Part shown: positions 27,100 through 36,370 of the stretch, in pieces
Position numbering within the stretch: the first letter of the stretch is position 1
Layout: each line of letters starts with the position of its first letter
Source: Pseudomonas viridiflava
Lineage (GTDB): Bacteria > Pseudomonadota > Gammaproteobacteria > Pseudomonadales > Pseudomonadaceae
Direction: 5' to 3'
Assembly (NCBI GenBank): GCA_900596015.1
Contig: UVIF01000002.1
Location: forward strand, 62,001 to 126,000
DNA length: 64,000 nucleotides
The notes under the pieces: model-generated
Databases searched by the model: none
The model's input: only the letters and a program-made list of their open reading frames with translations
Told to the model about the DNA's origin: nothing
Program-made: the position numbers and the translations under genes

Positions 27100-27507
27100 T
27101 CAGGCCGGCTGTGCCGATTCGTGGCTGGCGATGGCGTCCCAGCCGCTCTTGACGGTGATCATCAGTCGGGCGACTTCGTCGATCAGCTGCGGGTCGTTCT
27201 TGATGTTGGCTTCGGTGAGGCGGCCGGACATGTAGGCGTACAGGTCGTCGAGGTCCTTGATGGACTGCTCGTTTGCCGTTTTGCTTGCGTCCAGCCCCTG
27301 GCGCAGGCCGCCGATGATCGCCACGGCCTTGCCGAGCATCTCGCCCTTCTGCGACACCTGACCGCGGCTCAGCGCACCCTTGGCCTGGGCCATGCGATCG
27401 AGACTGCCCTGCATCAGCATCTGCACCAGCCGATGCGGCGTGGCTTCGGATGTCTGGGCATGGGAATCGACCTTCTGGTATTGGCTCAGCGCTCTCATGG
27501 CGTTCAT
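27100..27507 (-). CDS. fliS: Flagellin export chaperone FliS
   Basis: FliS binds the C-terminal helices of flagellin in the cytoplasm and prevents early polymerisation. The 135-residue product has the family start MNAMRALSQYQKVDSHAQTSEATPHRLVQMLMQGSLDRM and the helical bundle pattern. ATG at 27,507 follows GAGG. A longer in-frame start upstream would lie across the leader and is rejected. It is separated from fliD by a strong terminator and probably has its own promoter (see 27,535-27,565). Confidence 0.95.
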   Translation of the reverse strand: MNAMRALSQYQKVDSHAQTSEATPHRLVQMLMQGSLDRMAQAKGALSRGQVSQKGEMLGKAVAIIGGLRQGLDASKTANEQSIKDLDDLYAYMSGRLTEANIKNDPQLIDEVARLMITVKSGWDAIASHESAQPA

Positions 27508-27555
27508 TGCGGCGGACCTCGTAACACATGATTTGATGTTGTATCGCTTGATTAC

Positions 27556-27582
27556 TATGTCGTCGCGGGTGGGGAAAACTTT
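27556..27582 (-). promoter_or_regulatory. Possible FliA (sigma-28) promoter upstream of fliST
   Basis: Minus strand has TAAA, a 15-base spacer and GACGACAT, which keeps five of eight positions of GCCGATAA. It lies about 50-75 bases before the fliS ATG and downstream of the fliD terminator. Spacing is exact but the -10 is weak. Coordinates are accurate to a few bases. Confidence 0.4.
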
Positions 27583-27669
27583 AGCGAGGCCAAGGGAATA
27601 TGCGAAGTAACGTGATATCAGACAAAGAACGCCGTCGATATGGAGGCGTTCGTGCAAATGACGGATAAG

Positions 27670-27696
27670 CAAAGGCCCGGCATGACCGGGCCCTTT
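27670..27696 (-). terminator. Rho-independent terminator after fliD
   Basis: A GC-rich stem GGCCCGG/CCGGGCC (27,674-27,692, 5-base loop) is extended by AAA/TTT pairs on both sides. It starts 16 bases past the fliD stop and could work in both directions. Confidence 0.75.
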
Positions 27697-27711
27697 GGGT
27701 TGCATTTCACG

Positions 27712-29175
27712 TCAATCGCTGTCGGCTTTGTTCAACGCGTTGAGCGTGGTCATGATGCTCTTGCTGGTGGCGTTGAGCTGCGCGACGAGGGTGTCCATGG
27801 CGGTGTACTTGGCATTCAGGGTGTCCGTCAGGTTCTTGATCCGGCGGTCCAATGCTTGCTGTTGCTCGGTCAGTTTGGTCAGCGTGCCGGAGAGCGAATC
27901 CGAACGCGAGGCGAGAATGCCGCCTTTCACCGCATAGGAGTCGGTCGCGGTGGTCATCCGCGAAAGCAGACCGTCCTTACCAGTGAACATGTCCTGGATG
28001 GCTGCCACGTTGGCGGGATCGGCCATGGCCTTGTTCCACTTGGCATCGTCCATCTCCAGCAGACCAGTCTTCTGGTCCGTGTTGATCCCAAAGTGCGACA
28101 GGGTCAGCTTGCTTGAGCCCGAGGAAGTGACCAATTCGTTGCGCATCGACTGGATCAGGTGGCGCACGGTGGAGTCGCCGGTCAGCCCTCCTCCACTTGT
28201 CGTGCCGTCGGCACCGATGCTGACCTTGGTCAGGGTATTTAGCTGGGTCATCAGCGCGTTGTAGGCGTCCACGAACCCAGTGGTGGCCTTTTTCAGGGTA
28301 TCGGTGTTGGTGCTGACGGAGATGGTCGATTTGCTGCCGGCCTCCAGTAACTTGAGTGACACGCCACTGATGGCCGCAGCAACGGTGTTGGTCGAAGACT
28401 CCATCTCGATGCCGTCGATCTTGTAGACGGCATTGGCCGGTTCGGTGACGGTGGTGGAAGCGGTCAATTTGCCGAGGCCGCTGTCGGCACTCGCGGTCAT
28501 GGAGATCTCGGTGCCTTTGCCGGTGGTCGAAGAACTCAGGACCAGGCGCGAGCCGCTGGCATCGGTGAGGATGTTGGCACTGATACCACGACCCACCATC
28601 TGGGTGTTGATCAGATCGCGCGTCTGCGCCAACGTCGCACCCGCCGGAATGCTGATCTCGCTGTCTTTGTAGGATTGGGTGATCGTCAACGTCTGGGCGG
28701 AAGACGTGGCATTGACCACAGCTGCGCTCTTGTCCGCGTAGACGCCGGAAGAAATCTTCGAAGCGGTGGCCAGGGTCGTCACTTCGAGCGAGTAGGTACC
28801 GTCGGAGGCGGAATCGGTCACGGTTACCGACGCTGCCTTTTCGTTGGACGAGGCACCGGTCAAGCCGCTGAACGCCGAGGCCTTGTTCATTGCCGCCACG
28901 GCGGCCCGATAGGTTTCCAGCGAGCTCTTGACGGTGCCAACGGCGGTCAAGGTCGTGGTGGTGGTCAGCGTCTGGGTATCGATCTGCTTTTGCTTGGGCG
29001 CTTTTTCGGCATTCACCAAGGCGGTGACGATGGCATCGGTGTCGATACCCGAGCCTACACCACTGGATTTGATCGCCCCGCTGGTGCTGGTTGTACTGGT
29101 GGTGCTCTTGGCGGCGGTGGTGGCCGCGGTAGTCGCGGCGGCGGTGGTGCCGGTAGTGGAGGAAACAGTAGCCAT
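27712..29175 (-). CDS. fliD: Flagellar cap protein FliD
   Basis: FliD caps the filament and folds incoming flagellin; in Pseudomonas it can also act as an adhesin for mucin. The 487-residue product begins with a Thr/Ala/Ser-rich stretch (residues 1-34) of simple sequence, then the conserved D0 part (GVGSGIDTDAIVTALVNAEKAPKQ). The C-terminal coiled-coil (LTKLTEQQQALDRRIKNLTDTL, YTAMDTLVAQLN) is intact. The extended low-complexity N-terminus is a local oddity. A weak sigma-54-like site lies upstream. Confidence 0.95.
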   Translation of the reverse strand: MATVSSTTGTTAAATTAATTAAKSTTSTTSTSGAIKSSGVGSGIDTDAIVTALVNAEKAPKQKQIDTQTLTTTTTLTAVGTVKSSLETYRAAVAAMNKASAFSGLTGASSNEKAASVTVTDSASDGTYSLEVTTLATASKISSGVYADKSAAVVNATSSAQTLTITQSYKDSEISIPAGATLAQTRDLINTQMVGRGISANILTDASGSRLVLSSSTTGKGTEISMTASADSGLGKLTASTTVTEPANAVYKIDGIEMESSTNTVAAAISGVSLKLLEAGSKSTISVSTNTDTLKKATTGFVDAYNALMTQLNTLTKVSIGADGTTSGGGLTGDSTVRHLIQSMRNELVTSSGSSKLTLSHFGINTDQKTGLLEMDDAKWNKAMADPANVAAIQDMFTGKDGLLSRMTTATDSYAVKGGILASRSDSLSGTLTKLTEQQQALDRRIKNLTDTLNAKYTAMDTLVAQLNATSKSIMTTLNALNKADSD

Positions 29176-29237
29176 CGGTATCTCCTAGAATCGAGTCAGG
29201 CGTGTTTTTGACGGATACCGCCCCAAGCACACCCAGC

Positions 29238-29253
29238 TACATTTTTCGTGCCA
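29238..29253 (-). promoter_or_regulatory. Weak sigma-54-like site upstream of fliD
   Basis: Minus strand reads TGGCAC-GAAAA-ATGTA. The -24 half is perfect but the -12 half has GT in place of GC, so activity is doubtful. It begins at the flaG stop and lies about 65 bases before fliD. Confidence 0.3.
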
Positions 29254-29255
29254 GC

Positions 29256-29600
29256 TCAGATGGTCGCGTCGAGCAGACCGCTGCGACCGTCTGCAAGGCT
29301 CTGCGCCAACTTGAGCGCGGCCTCGGTTGGCAACTGACGAATGATTTCACCGCTGTCCGTAGCGATGACCTTGACCACGACGGCATGCGTCGAGTCGTCG
29401 ATGGAGAATTCCAGGTTGCGCTGCGAGGTATTCACGTGCGCCTGAAGGTCCTTCACCGCTTGTTCCAATTCGGCCCGCTCGGGAGTCACCGACTCGAGCG
29501 CGGGTTCATCCTGCTTGACCTGCCGGGCAGGCAGGGAGGCGGCGCTCGCTGGCGCTGACGTGGCGGCAAGAGGCAATCTTGCAGTAACGCTCATGTCCAT
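29256..29600 (-). CDS. flaG: Flagellar filament-length regulator FlaG
   Basis: FlaG-family proteins follow flagellin genes in polar flagellates and affect filament length. The 114-residue product has a variable N-terminus and the conserved C-terminal part LEFSIDDSTHAVVVKVIATDSGEIIRQLPTE. I chose ATG at 29,600 because GGGGTG lies 6 bases upstream; an ATG two codons later and one seven codons earlier are in frame. It lies just downstream of the fliC terminator, so it should depend on partial read-through. Confidence 0.92.
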   Translation of the reverse strand: MDMSVTARLPLAATSAPASAASLPARQVKQDEPALESVTPERAELEQAVKDLQAHVNTSQRNLEFSIDDSTHAVVVKVIATDSGEIIRQLPTEAALKLAQSLADGRSGLLDATI

Positions 29601-29618
29601 GTTGATCACCCCGAAAAT

Positions 29619-29652
29619 CAAAAAACGGAAGGGCGCGTGGGCACCCTTCCGT
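29619..29652 (-). terminator. Rho-independent terminator after fliC
   Basis: Perfect 9-base stem ACGGAAGGG/CCCTTCCGT with a 10-base loop, followed on the minus strand by a run of T. It begins about 20 bases past the fliC stop. This is the clearest terminator in the window. Confidence 0.92.
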
Positions 29653-29671
29653 CAGTCAGCCAGGGGCCGTA

Positions 29672-31102
29672 TTACTGAAGCAGCTTCAGTACGGACGATG
29701 GCAGCTGGTTGGCCTGGGACAGGATCGCGGTGGATGCCTGCTGCAGGGTCTGCTGCTTGGTCAGCTCGGCGGTTTCCGAAGCAAAGTCGGCGTCCTGGAT
29801 ACGGCTACGAGCGGCCGAGGAGTTCTCGGAGATGCTCTGCAGGTTCGCTACAGTGCTGTCGAAGCGGTTTTGTACCGCACCCAGATCGGCACGCTGAGAA
29901 TCAATGTTGGAAATTGCTTTGTCGATCGCCGCAAGTGCTTTTTGAGAATCTTCGGCACTTGTGATCTTCGAGTCACTGATAGTTTTCAGCTCGGATGTCG
30001 TGGACGTACCGAAGTAGCTGGCTACGGCTGTACCGGTGCCTTTTTCCAAAAGGGCGAACGATTTGGACGAATCAAGCTGGACCGAACCTGTTACCGCAAC
30101 ATCGTCGGCGATAGTTACAGCGGTTTTGGCCGTGTCAGCACCATTGGTTACTTTGATGTCACCAGCGGCGCCAAGCGTGACGTTGTCGAACGAAATGTTC
30201 TCACCGGTCGCTGAAGTAATGCTCAGACTGCTCTTGCTTTCGTCATAGTTGACGGTTACACCCAACTTGGAGGCGTTGGACGAGAGCTGCTCTGCCAGCC
30301 CGCTCAACGATGTGATGCCTTGCAGGCTCACAGTTGAGTCGCCAACCTTGATGTCCATTTTCGAGGACGCCGGCAGGTTCTCCGACGCAAGGGTGAAGGA
30401 CGCAGTGGTCGTCGCTTTGGCAGACAAACCTGGAACTGCCGAGTTCAGTGCCTTGGCGACGTCTTTGGCAGATGCGCCTGCACCGATGGCGACTTCTTTC
30501 TCTTGGCCGTTACCCGTTACGACCATCGCGCCTGCTGCTGTTGTCACGGCAGTAGCTGAGGGAACGATGCCTTTGCTGGAAATCTGGTTGGTACCGATCT
30601 TGTTAGCCGAGATATTGCCCAGCGTTACGTTGATGGTTTCGTTCGCATTGGCGCCGATCTGGAAGGCGGTAGTACCAAAAGACCCATCAAGCAGGTTACG
30701 ACCACCGAAAGTAGTGGTAGTGGAAATACGGGTCAGTTCCGAAGTCAGCTGCGAGTATTCTGATTGCAGAGAAGTACGATCGTCATCACTGTTCGAACCG
30801 TTCGCCGACTGCAGGGCCAGTTCACGCATACGTTGCAGGATGTTGGTGGATTCCTGCATCGCGCCTTCAGCGGTCTGGGCGATGGAGATACCGTCGTTGG
30901 CGTTCTTCACTGCGACCGACAGGCCGTTGATCTGGCTGGTCAGACGGTTGGAGATCTGCAGGCCGGCGGCGTCGTCCTTGGCGCTGTTGATTTTCAGGCC
31001 CGAGGAAAGACGGGTCATCGAGGTGCTCAGCGCATCGGAAGCCTTGTTCAGGTTTTTCTGAACGGTCAAGGAAGCGGTGTTGGTGTTTACGGATAAGGCC
31101 AT
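29672..31102 (-). CDS. fliC: Flagellin FliC
   Basis: The filament subunit, 476 residues, with conserved N- and C-terminal D0/D1 domains and a variable centre (about 175-385). The flg22 region [20 protein letters not shown] (from about residue 30) and the D1 helix [14 protein letters not shown] are both present, so plant FLS2 and animal TLR5 recognition should be kept. The centre is Ser/Thr-rich and visibly lower in GC than the ends, as is usual for an exposed variable region. ATG at 31,102 follows GAGGAA; a FliA promoter lies upstream. Confidence 0.97.
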   Translation of the reverse strand: MALSVNTNTASLTVQKNLNKASDALSTSMTRLSSGLKINSAKDDAAGLQISNRLTSQINGLSVAVKNANDGISIAQTAEGAMQESTNILQRMRELALQSANGSNSDDDRTSLQSEYSQLTSELTRISTTTTFGGRNLLDGSFGTTAFQIGANANETINVTLGNISANKIGTNQISSKGIVPSATAVTTAAGAMVVTGNGQEKEVAIGAGASAKDVAKALNSAVPGLSAKATTTASFTLASENLPASSKMDIKVGDSTVSLQGITSLSGLAEQLSSNASKLGVTVNYDESKSSLSITSATGENISFDNVTLGAAGDIKVTNGADTAKTAVTIADDVAVTGSVQLDSSKSFALLEKGTGTAVASYFGTSTTSELKTISDSKITSAEDSQKALAAIDKAISNIDSQRADLGAVQNRFDSTVANLQSISENSSAARSRIQDADFASETAELTKQQTLQQASTAILSQANQLPSSVLKLLQ

Positions 31103-31181
31103 GACAAATTCCTCGGGGTTGTTAGCTGTGGCTTCCGGCCCTGGCGAGCGCCGGGTGTGGCCTAGAGAACCTTCGTAGTAG

Positions 31182-31208
31182 TTATCGTCGGTTCAGCGCT
31201 TTGCTTGA
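31182..31208 (-). promoter_or_regulatory. FliA (sigma-28) promoter of fliC
   Basis: Minus strand has TCAA, a 15-base spacer and GACGATAA, seven of eight matches to GCCGATAA. It predicts a leader of about 75 bases. Confidence 0.85.
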
Positions 31209-31522
31209 GGGCGATTGCAATGTTTTTTCGCCTTCAAGCCGCTGTAGCCGGAAAAAGCAAGCGTTGGCTTGATCTCTCTTGATAACTGTTTCGTCCGAGG
31301 AAGGGGGAACTTGAGGGGGATGCGTGGGAAAAGCGGGGATTTCTGGCGTCAACGGATAGACGGTCGCGGTGGCGGGTGCGGGTGCGGGTGCGCCAGTGTG
31401 TATGGACGGCCGCGGCGTGGCCGGCCGCGGCTTGCGCCGCTGCTACAGGGACCGCGATGTTCGCGTGAGCGGCCCAGGTTTTGTAGCAGCGGCGCGAGCC
31501 GCGTCGGCAGGCGGCGCGGTGG
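31209..31522. other. Intergenic region between fliC promoter and the ketoacyl synthase gene
   Basis: About 310 bases without a gene I can support. It holds a short hexamer array (units of GGGTGC near 31,370-31,392) and the REP-type palindrome at 31,426-31,503. No tRNA or obvious small RNA is visible. Confidence 0.7.
31426..31503. repeat. REP-type palindrome, family C
   Basis: Arms 31,426-31,447 and 31,482-31,503 (22 bases) are reverse complements with one mismatch; core CGCCGCTGCTAC. It lies about 20 bases past the stop of the ketoacyl synthase gene, where it may act as a 3' mRNA end structure. Confidence 0.85.
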
Positions 31523-32449
31523 TCAGGGGCGGTAGATGAGGGCCGAGCCCCAGGACAGGCCGACACCGAAGCCACTCAGGGCGACGCGCTTCCAGGCGGA
31601 GTCGAGAATGTGCTTTTCCAGCAGCAGCGGGATACTGCTGGACACCGTGTTGCCGGTTTCGACCATGTCCTTGATGAACTTCTCCGGCTCTTCTTCGAAA
31701 CGCCGGGCCACGGCATCGACGATCGCCGCACTGCCCTGGTGGATGCAGTAGGCGTCGACATCGGCACTGGTCAGTCCCGACTCATCGAGCAATTCGTGCA
31801 GATGCGCCGGGACTTTCAGCAGAGCGAAGTTGAACACCTGCCGACCGTTCATGAAGAACACGCCATCGGTGACTTTCAGGTGCGGGGCGCCGGAACCGTC
31901 GGTACCGAACTTGGCCTTGCCCAGCTGCCAGGGCGCGTCCTCACCCATCCAGGTGGCGGTGGCCGCATCGCCGAACAGCATGGTGGTGTTGCGATCCTCG
32001 GGGTCGACGATCTTCGAGTACGGGTCGGCGGTGATCAGCAGGCCATTCTTCAAGCCAGCCGCTTCCATGAAGCCCTTGAGCGCATAGATGCCGTACACAT
32101 AGCCCGAGCAACCCAGGCTGATGTCGAACGCTGCAACGTTGGTGGACAGGCCGAGCTTGTCCTGCACGATGGCGGCAGTGTGTGGCAAGCCCTCCTCGTC
32201 CCCGTTCTGGGTGACGACGATCAAGGCGTCGATGGATTCGCGGGACAGCTGCGGATTGCTGGCGAACAGGGCGTTGGCCGCTTCCACGCACAGATCGGAG
32301 GTTTCCTGGTCGTCGGACTTGCGCGGCAGGAAGGCCGAACCGATCTTGCCGATGATGAAATCTTCATCCTTGGCGAATTTGGCACCTTGGGCGTAGTTGT
32401 CCAGGCCTTCGGCAGGCACGTAACTCGCGATGCTTTTTATGCCAATCAT
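31523..32449 (-). CDS. FabH-like 3-oxoacyl-ACP synthase III in the flagellin locus
   Basis: A ketoacyl synthase III-type enzyme of 308 residues. It should condense an acyl-CoA with a malonyl-ACP or use a related acyl transfer. The catalytic triad is complete: C114 in DISLGCSGY, H237 in YCIHQGS and N267 in ETGNTVSSS. Proteins of this kind sit beside flagellin-glycosylation genes in P. syringae (orf3 next to fgt1 and fgt2) and other Pseudomonas, and may make the acyl part of a modified sugar. Here no glycosyltransferase is adjacent: flgL is 270 bases upstream and fliC is downstream. ATG at 32,449. A housekeeping FabH role is unlikely given the context. Confidence 0.85.
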   Translation of the reverse strand: MIGIKSIASYVPAEGLDNYAQGAKFAKDEDFIIGKIGSAFLPRKSDDQETSDLCVEAANALFASNPQLSRESIDALIVVTQNGDEEGLPHTAAIVQDKLGLSTNVAAFDISLGCSGYVYGIYALKGFMEAAGLKNGLLITADPYSKIVDPEDRNTTMLFGDAATATWMGEDAPWQLGKAKFGTDGSGAPHLKVTDGVFFMNGRQVFNFALLKVPAHLHELLDESGLTSADVDAYCIHQGSAAIVDAVARRFEEEPEKFIKDMVETGNTVSSSIPLLLEKHILDSAWKRVALSGFGVGLSWGSALIYRP

Positions 32450-32719
32450 TGTGGCTTCCCAATACAAAGGTAGCTGGAGGCCATTACGCGGAGCGTTTGC
32501 GCAATGCCATCGAAAAGGGTGTCGGGCGGCGTCGGCCCAGGTAAGACGGCGCCACTGCTGCCAGAAACGAAGCAGCTGCAGGCCACTGATTCAGCGGCCT
32601 GGCAATACATAAGTGTGAAGATGCACGATTCGACCCATTGGTCACACGGGTATTGTGCCATAGGCGGTAGGAAATGGCGCGCAGCGGGGTCGTGGTAGAC
32701 GGGGCCTGCGCCCCGCCGA

Positions 32720-34303
32720 TCAGAGTTTGTTGAACAGACTCAGCTGGGAGATCTTCGCGAAGGCCAGCTGCGAAGCCTGCAGCATGGTCTGTTGCAGACT
32801 CAAGGTCACCGATGCGGTGGCGAAGTCGGTGTCGGAAATCGCCGACTGCGTGCTCTTGTTGGCCAACGCCAGGCTGACGTTCTCGTCGTTCTGGATAGCC
32901 AGCGAGTTGAGCCGCGCACCGATCTGCCCTCGGGAGATGTCGATGTTCTCGTTGGCGCTGGCCAGGTTGCCCAACGCCGAGTCGGTGGCGTTCTTCAATG
33001 CCAGCGCAGACTTGGCGTCGGTCACCGGTATCTCCAAAGCGGACTTGAGCTGGTGCAGCGTATCCAGCACGTTCTGGGTCTTGTGGCTGTTCGCATTGAC
33101 ACTGAAGCTGTCGCCCGCGCCGGCCTGGCCTGAAATATTGAAAGTGACCCCCGCCGCCGTTATCGAGTTGCCGCCGGCACCAGCAACCACTGCACCCTTG
33201 CCGATGGCTTGGCTGGAATCGGTCAGTGGTTGGGCATAGACCTCATACTCGCTGTCGCTGGTGAACTTGATCACTGCCCCGCCAGCCGGGAAAGCTGCGG
33301 AATAGCGTTCGGTATCGGTCACGTTCGCGCTGGTCAGCTGCGCCGTGGAGGTGTTGGCCGCGTTGCGCGTCGAACTGATGCTGTCTGGCTTGCTGCCCAG
33401 GCTGAACGTGCGACCTGCCATGTCGGCATCGGCAACGGTGCCCAGCGCGCTCTGCTTGGCCGCCACGTCGATGTCGAACTCCACACCGTACAGGCTGATA
33501 GTGGTACCACCGTCGGCCTTCGGGTCAAAGGTGCCGTTACCAGTGACCTGCGAGGTCACATCCTGGTTCTTGCTGTTGGTGAGGGTGAACTGGGTGCTGC
33601 TGGTGAACGTCAGCTTGTACGGCTGGCCGTCGGTGAACGCCTTGTTGTAGGTAGTCAGCGACTCGAGACGGCCATCGGACACGGTCACCAGGCCGTCGTC
33701 GACCACCGGTGCAGTCATGGTGGTTTGCGTACGGCTGGTGTTCACCGCTGTTTCCAGGATGCCGTAACCGGTGTCGTTGGTCGCCAGTTGCAGGGTATCG
33801 GACACCTGCAGGCTGAGCTGGGTCTGGTCGCCCTGGTAGGTATAGCTGCCGTCGCTGTTCTGCACATAGGGCGGCGTGCTGGTCTTGGAACCGGAGAACA
33901 TGTACTGGCCGTTGGCGTCCTTGGTGTTGAGCAGGCCAAGAACGTTCTTTTCGATCTCGCCGATTTCGCTGGCGATCGAGGTGCGGTCGGCATCGCTCAG
34001 GCCGCCGTTACCGGCCTGGATGGTCAATTCCTGCGCGCGCTGCAAGGCCGTGGTGATGCTGTCGAGCACACTCTCTTCCTGGGTCAGCGAGTTGGTGACG
34101 CTGGTCATGTTGCCGCTGTACTGGGTCAGTAAGGTGCTCTGCTGCTGCAGTTGCAACAGCTTGGCGGCGCCGACCGGATCGTCACCGGCGCTCTGAATGC
34201 GGTTGCCCGAGCTGATCTGCGCCTGGGTCTTGGCGGTGTCCGAGAAATTCTTGGAATAGCCGGTCGCGCTGGTCTCGAAGTACTGAGAAGTGGAAATTCG
34301 CAT
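32720..34303 (-). CDS. flgL: Hook-filament junction protein FlgL (HAP3)
   Basis: FlgL joins the hook to the filament together with FlgK. The 527-residue product has flagellin-like ends: MRISTSQYFETSATGYSKNFSDTAKTQAQISSGNRIQSAGDDPVGA and a C-terminal helix ending QASQLAFAKISQLSLFNKL. The central region (about 150-420) is long and Ser/Thr-rich, larger than in enteric FlgL but common in Pseudomonas. ATG at 34,303 follows AAGGAA and lies 13 bases after the flgK stop. Confidence 0.95.
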   Translation of the reverse strand: MRISTSQYFETSATGYSKNFSDTAKTQAQISSGNRIQSAGDDPVGAAKLLQLQQQSTLLTQYSGNMTSVTNSLTQEESVLDSITTALQRAQELTIQAGNGGLSDADRTSIASEIGEIEKNVLGLLNTKDANGQYMFSGSKTSTPPYVQNSDGSYTYQGDQTQLSLQVSDTLQLATNDTGYGILETAVNTSRTQTTMTAPVVDDGLVTVSDGRLESLTTYNKAFTDGQPYKLTFTSSTQFTLTNSKNQDVTSQVTGNGTFDPKADGGTTISLYGVEFDIDVAAKQSALGTVADADMAGRTFSLGSKPDSISSTRNAANTSTAQLTSANVTDTERYSAAFPAGGAVIKFTSDSEYEVYAQPLTDSSQAIGKGAVVAGAGGNSITAAGVTFNISGQAGAGDSFSVNANSHKTQNVLDTLHQLKSALEIPVTDAKSALALKNATDSALGNLASANENIDISRGQIGARLNSLAIQNDENVSLALANKSTQSAISDTDFATASVTLSLQQTMLQASQLAFAKISQLSLFNKL

Positions 34304-34316
34304 GGTCGACTATTCC

Positions 34317-36359
34317 TTAGAGGGCGTTGATCAGGACGCTGAATGTTTCCTGCGCAGCCTTGATGATCTGCGAGGACGCCGTGTAGTACTGCTGGAACTT
34401 CACCAGGGAGGCGGCTTCGTCGTCCAGGTTGACACCCGATACCGAGTCGCGGTTGGTCTTGGCCTGGGTCAGCACGGCACCGGTGGCCTTGGTGTCGACG
34501 GTGGCCTGGCTGGCCTTGGCGCCAACCCGCTCCACGAGCGACGCGTAGGCACTGGTGAAGCTCATGCCGGGGTTGCCCGCCGTTGCGCCAACCGTGGCCT
34601 TGGTCTGCAACGCCAGCAATTGCGTGGCATTGCGGTTGTCGGATTTGCCGTCGGCGTTGAACGACACGGTGTAGCTGTCGTTGACCGCAGGCGTGCCGCC
34701 CACGGTGGTGTCGAAACTGAAGGTGAGCTGCTTGCCGTCGGCGCCGTTGACGGGCTTGCCGTCGGCACCTACCACCGGCACGGTCAGGCTCAGGTTGTTG
34801 CTCTGGCCAGGCACGATGGTACCGCTGCCGATACTGGTACCTGACGCGTTGAACAAGCTGTAGCTCTGCGCGCCGTCGGTGGTCTTGCCGAACACCAGTT
34901 TGACCGGCGACGAGGTTTCGATGCCGCTCTGCAACTGGCTCAGGGCCGTGCCACTGTAGATGTCCAGCTTGCTGCCCAGCACCGGCTGGGTAAAGGTGCC
35001 GGTGCCCGAGTTGCCGACGGTCGCCGTGCCGGTGAGCGGCGCGGCGAATGCCAGCTTGTTCGAGTCGGTCAGCGTGGTAGTGATGGCGCTCGCGCCGCTG
35101 CGCGTCGGCGTCACGACGAAGCTGTCGCCGCTGGCAACCTTGCCGTTCAGGCCCAGGGTGACACCGTCGATCACGGGTGCAGGATTGCTGCCCAGGTCGA
35201 AGCTGCCCATCGACGTGCCGTCCGAACGGGTCACGCTGTAGGCGGTGGTGCTGCTGAACTTGACGTTGTAGTCGTAGATGCTCAGCTTGCTGGAGTCGGC
35301 AACGGTAACGCTCAGGTTGCCCGAACCTGCGCTGTTGGTGGACGCCGCCAGGCTGCGATTGGCCGTTGCGGTGGCGCTGTTGATGCTGGCGAACACCGAT
35401 GAACCGAAGTCACCGTTGAGGTCGATACCCCTGCCCAACTGGCTGTTCAAGGTATCGCTCACGACAATGGCGGTGCGCCCCAGCTCGTTGATTGCCGGGT
35501 TCAGGGCGTCGCTGCGAAAGCGCAGCAGGCCGCCGATCTCGCCGCCGGTAGTGACCGAGGTCACGTCGGTGCTGTAGCCCTGGTACTGGATGGTCAGGCC
35601 ATACTGGCTCTTGTCGGCCACGCCGGGGGTTGCCACCAGCGAATTGGCCGAGCTGCCGGTCACCAGCGACTGCCCAGAGCCCAGGTAGACGTCGTAGTTG
35701 CCGTCGCGCTGCTGCACGCTGACACCGACCAGCTCGTTGAGCTGGCGAACGTTTTCGTTGCGCGCATCGAGCAGGCTGTTGGGCGTGGAACCGGTGCCCG
35801 ACATCTCGGTGATCTGCCGGTTGAGCTCGGCGATGTTGCCGCTCAGCTTGTTGACCTGGCCGGTCAAGGTGGTCAACGACGCATTGATGCTGTCGTTCTG
35901 CTGGCTGAACTGCGACGAAATCGAATTGAAGCGATTGCTCAGGGTTTGCGCCTGGGTCAGCAGCAGTTGCCGCGACGAGGTATCGCTCGGGTTCGCTGCT
36001 GCAGTCTGCACGGCGGAAAAGAAGCTGCTGAGCACGGCGCTGATACCGGTGCTGCCATCGGACAGCAGTTTGTCGATGCTGTTGATCTGGGTGCTGTACG
36101 CGCTCGCGTCGTTGCTCAACGCAGTGCTGGTCTGCAGTTGGGTATCCATATAACTGCTGTAGATACGGCGCACGTCGGAAATCGTGGTACCGGTGCCCAG
36201 ATAGCCCACGCCGATGTTCTGCAAGCCACTGGCAGTGTTCACCACCGACTGCCGGGAATAGCCCGCAGTCGCGACGTTGGCGATGTTGTTACCGGTGGTC
36301 GCCAGGGATGCCTGGCTGGACGCCAGACCGGACAGCCCAATGGAGATCAGATTCGACAT
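34317..36359 (-). CDS. flgK: Hook-filament junction protein FlgK (HAP1)
   Basis: FlgK is the first junction protein on the hook. The 680-residue product has the rod-hook family start (NLISIGLSGLASSQASLATTGNNIANVATAGYSRQ), a long central region and the typical C-terminus (GVNLDDEAASLVKFQQYYTASSQIIKAAQETFSVLINAL). It starts 11 bases after the flgJ stop. No anomaly seen. Confidence 0.96.
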   Translation of the reverse strand: MSNLISIGLSGLASSQASLATTGNNIANVATAGYSRQSVVNTASGLQNIGVGYLGTGTTISDVRRIYSSYMDTQLQTSTALSNDASAYSTQINSIDKLLSDGSTGISAVLSSFFSAVQTAAANPSDTSSRQLLLTQAQTLSNRFNSISSQFSQQNDSINASLTTLTGQVNKLSGNIAELNRQITEMSGTGSTPNSLLDARNENVRQLNELVGVSVQQRDGNYDVYLGSGQSLVTGSSANSLVATPGVADKSQYGLTIQYQGYSTDVTSVTTGGEIGGLLRFRSDALNPAINELGRTAIVVSDTLNSQLGRGIDLNGDFGSSVFASINSATATANRSLAASTNSAGSGNLSVTVADSSKLSIYDYNVKFSSTTAYSVTRSDGTSMGSFDLGSNPAPVIDGVTLGLNGKVASGDSFVVTPTRSGASAITTTLTDSNKLAFAAPLTGTATVGNSGTGTFTQPVLGSKLDIYSGTALSQLQSGIETSSPVKLVFGKTTDGAQSYSLFNASGTSIGSGTIVPGQSNNLSLTVPVVGADGKPVNGADGKQLTFSFDTTVGGTPAVNDSYTVSFNADGKSDNRNATQLLALQTKATVGATAGNPGMSFTSAYASLVERVGAKASQATVDTKATGAVLTQAKTNRDSVSGVNLDDEAASLVKFQQYYTASSQIIKAAQETFSVLINAL

Positions 36360-36370
36360 GGGTTCAAACC

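Noticed and set aside
32450..32719. A hidden gene in the 270-base gap between flgL and the ketoacyl synthase gene
   Set aside because: Only short frames without ribosome sites are visible; I see no glycosyltransferase fragment.
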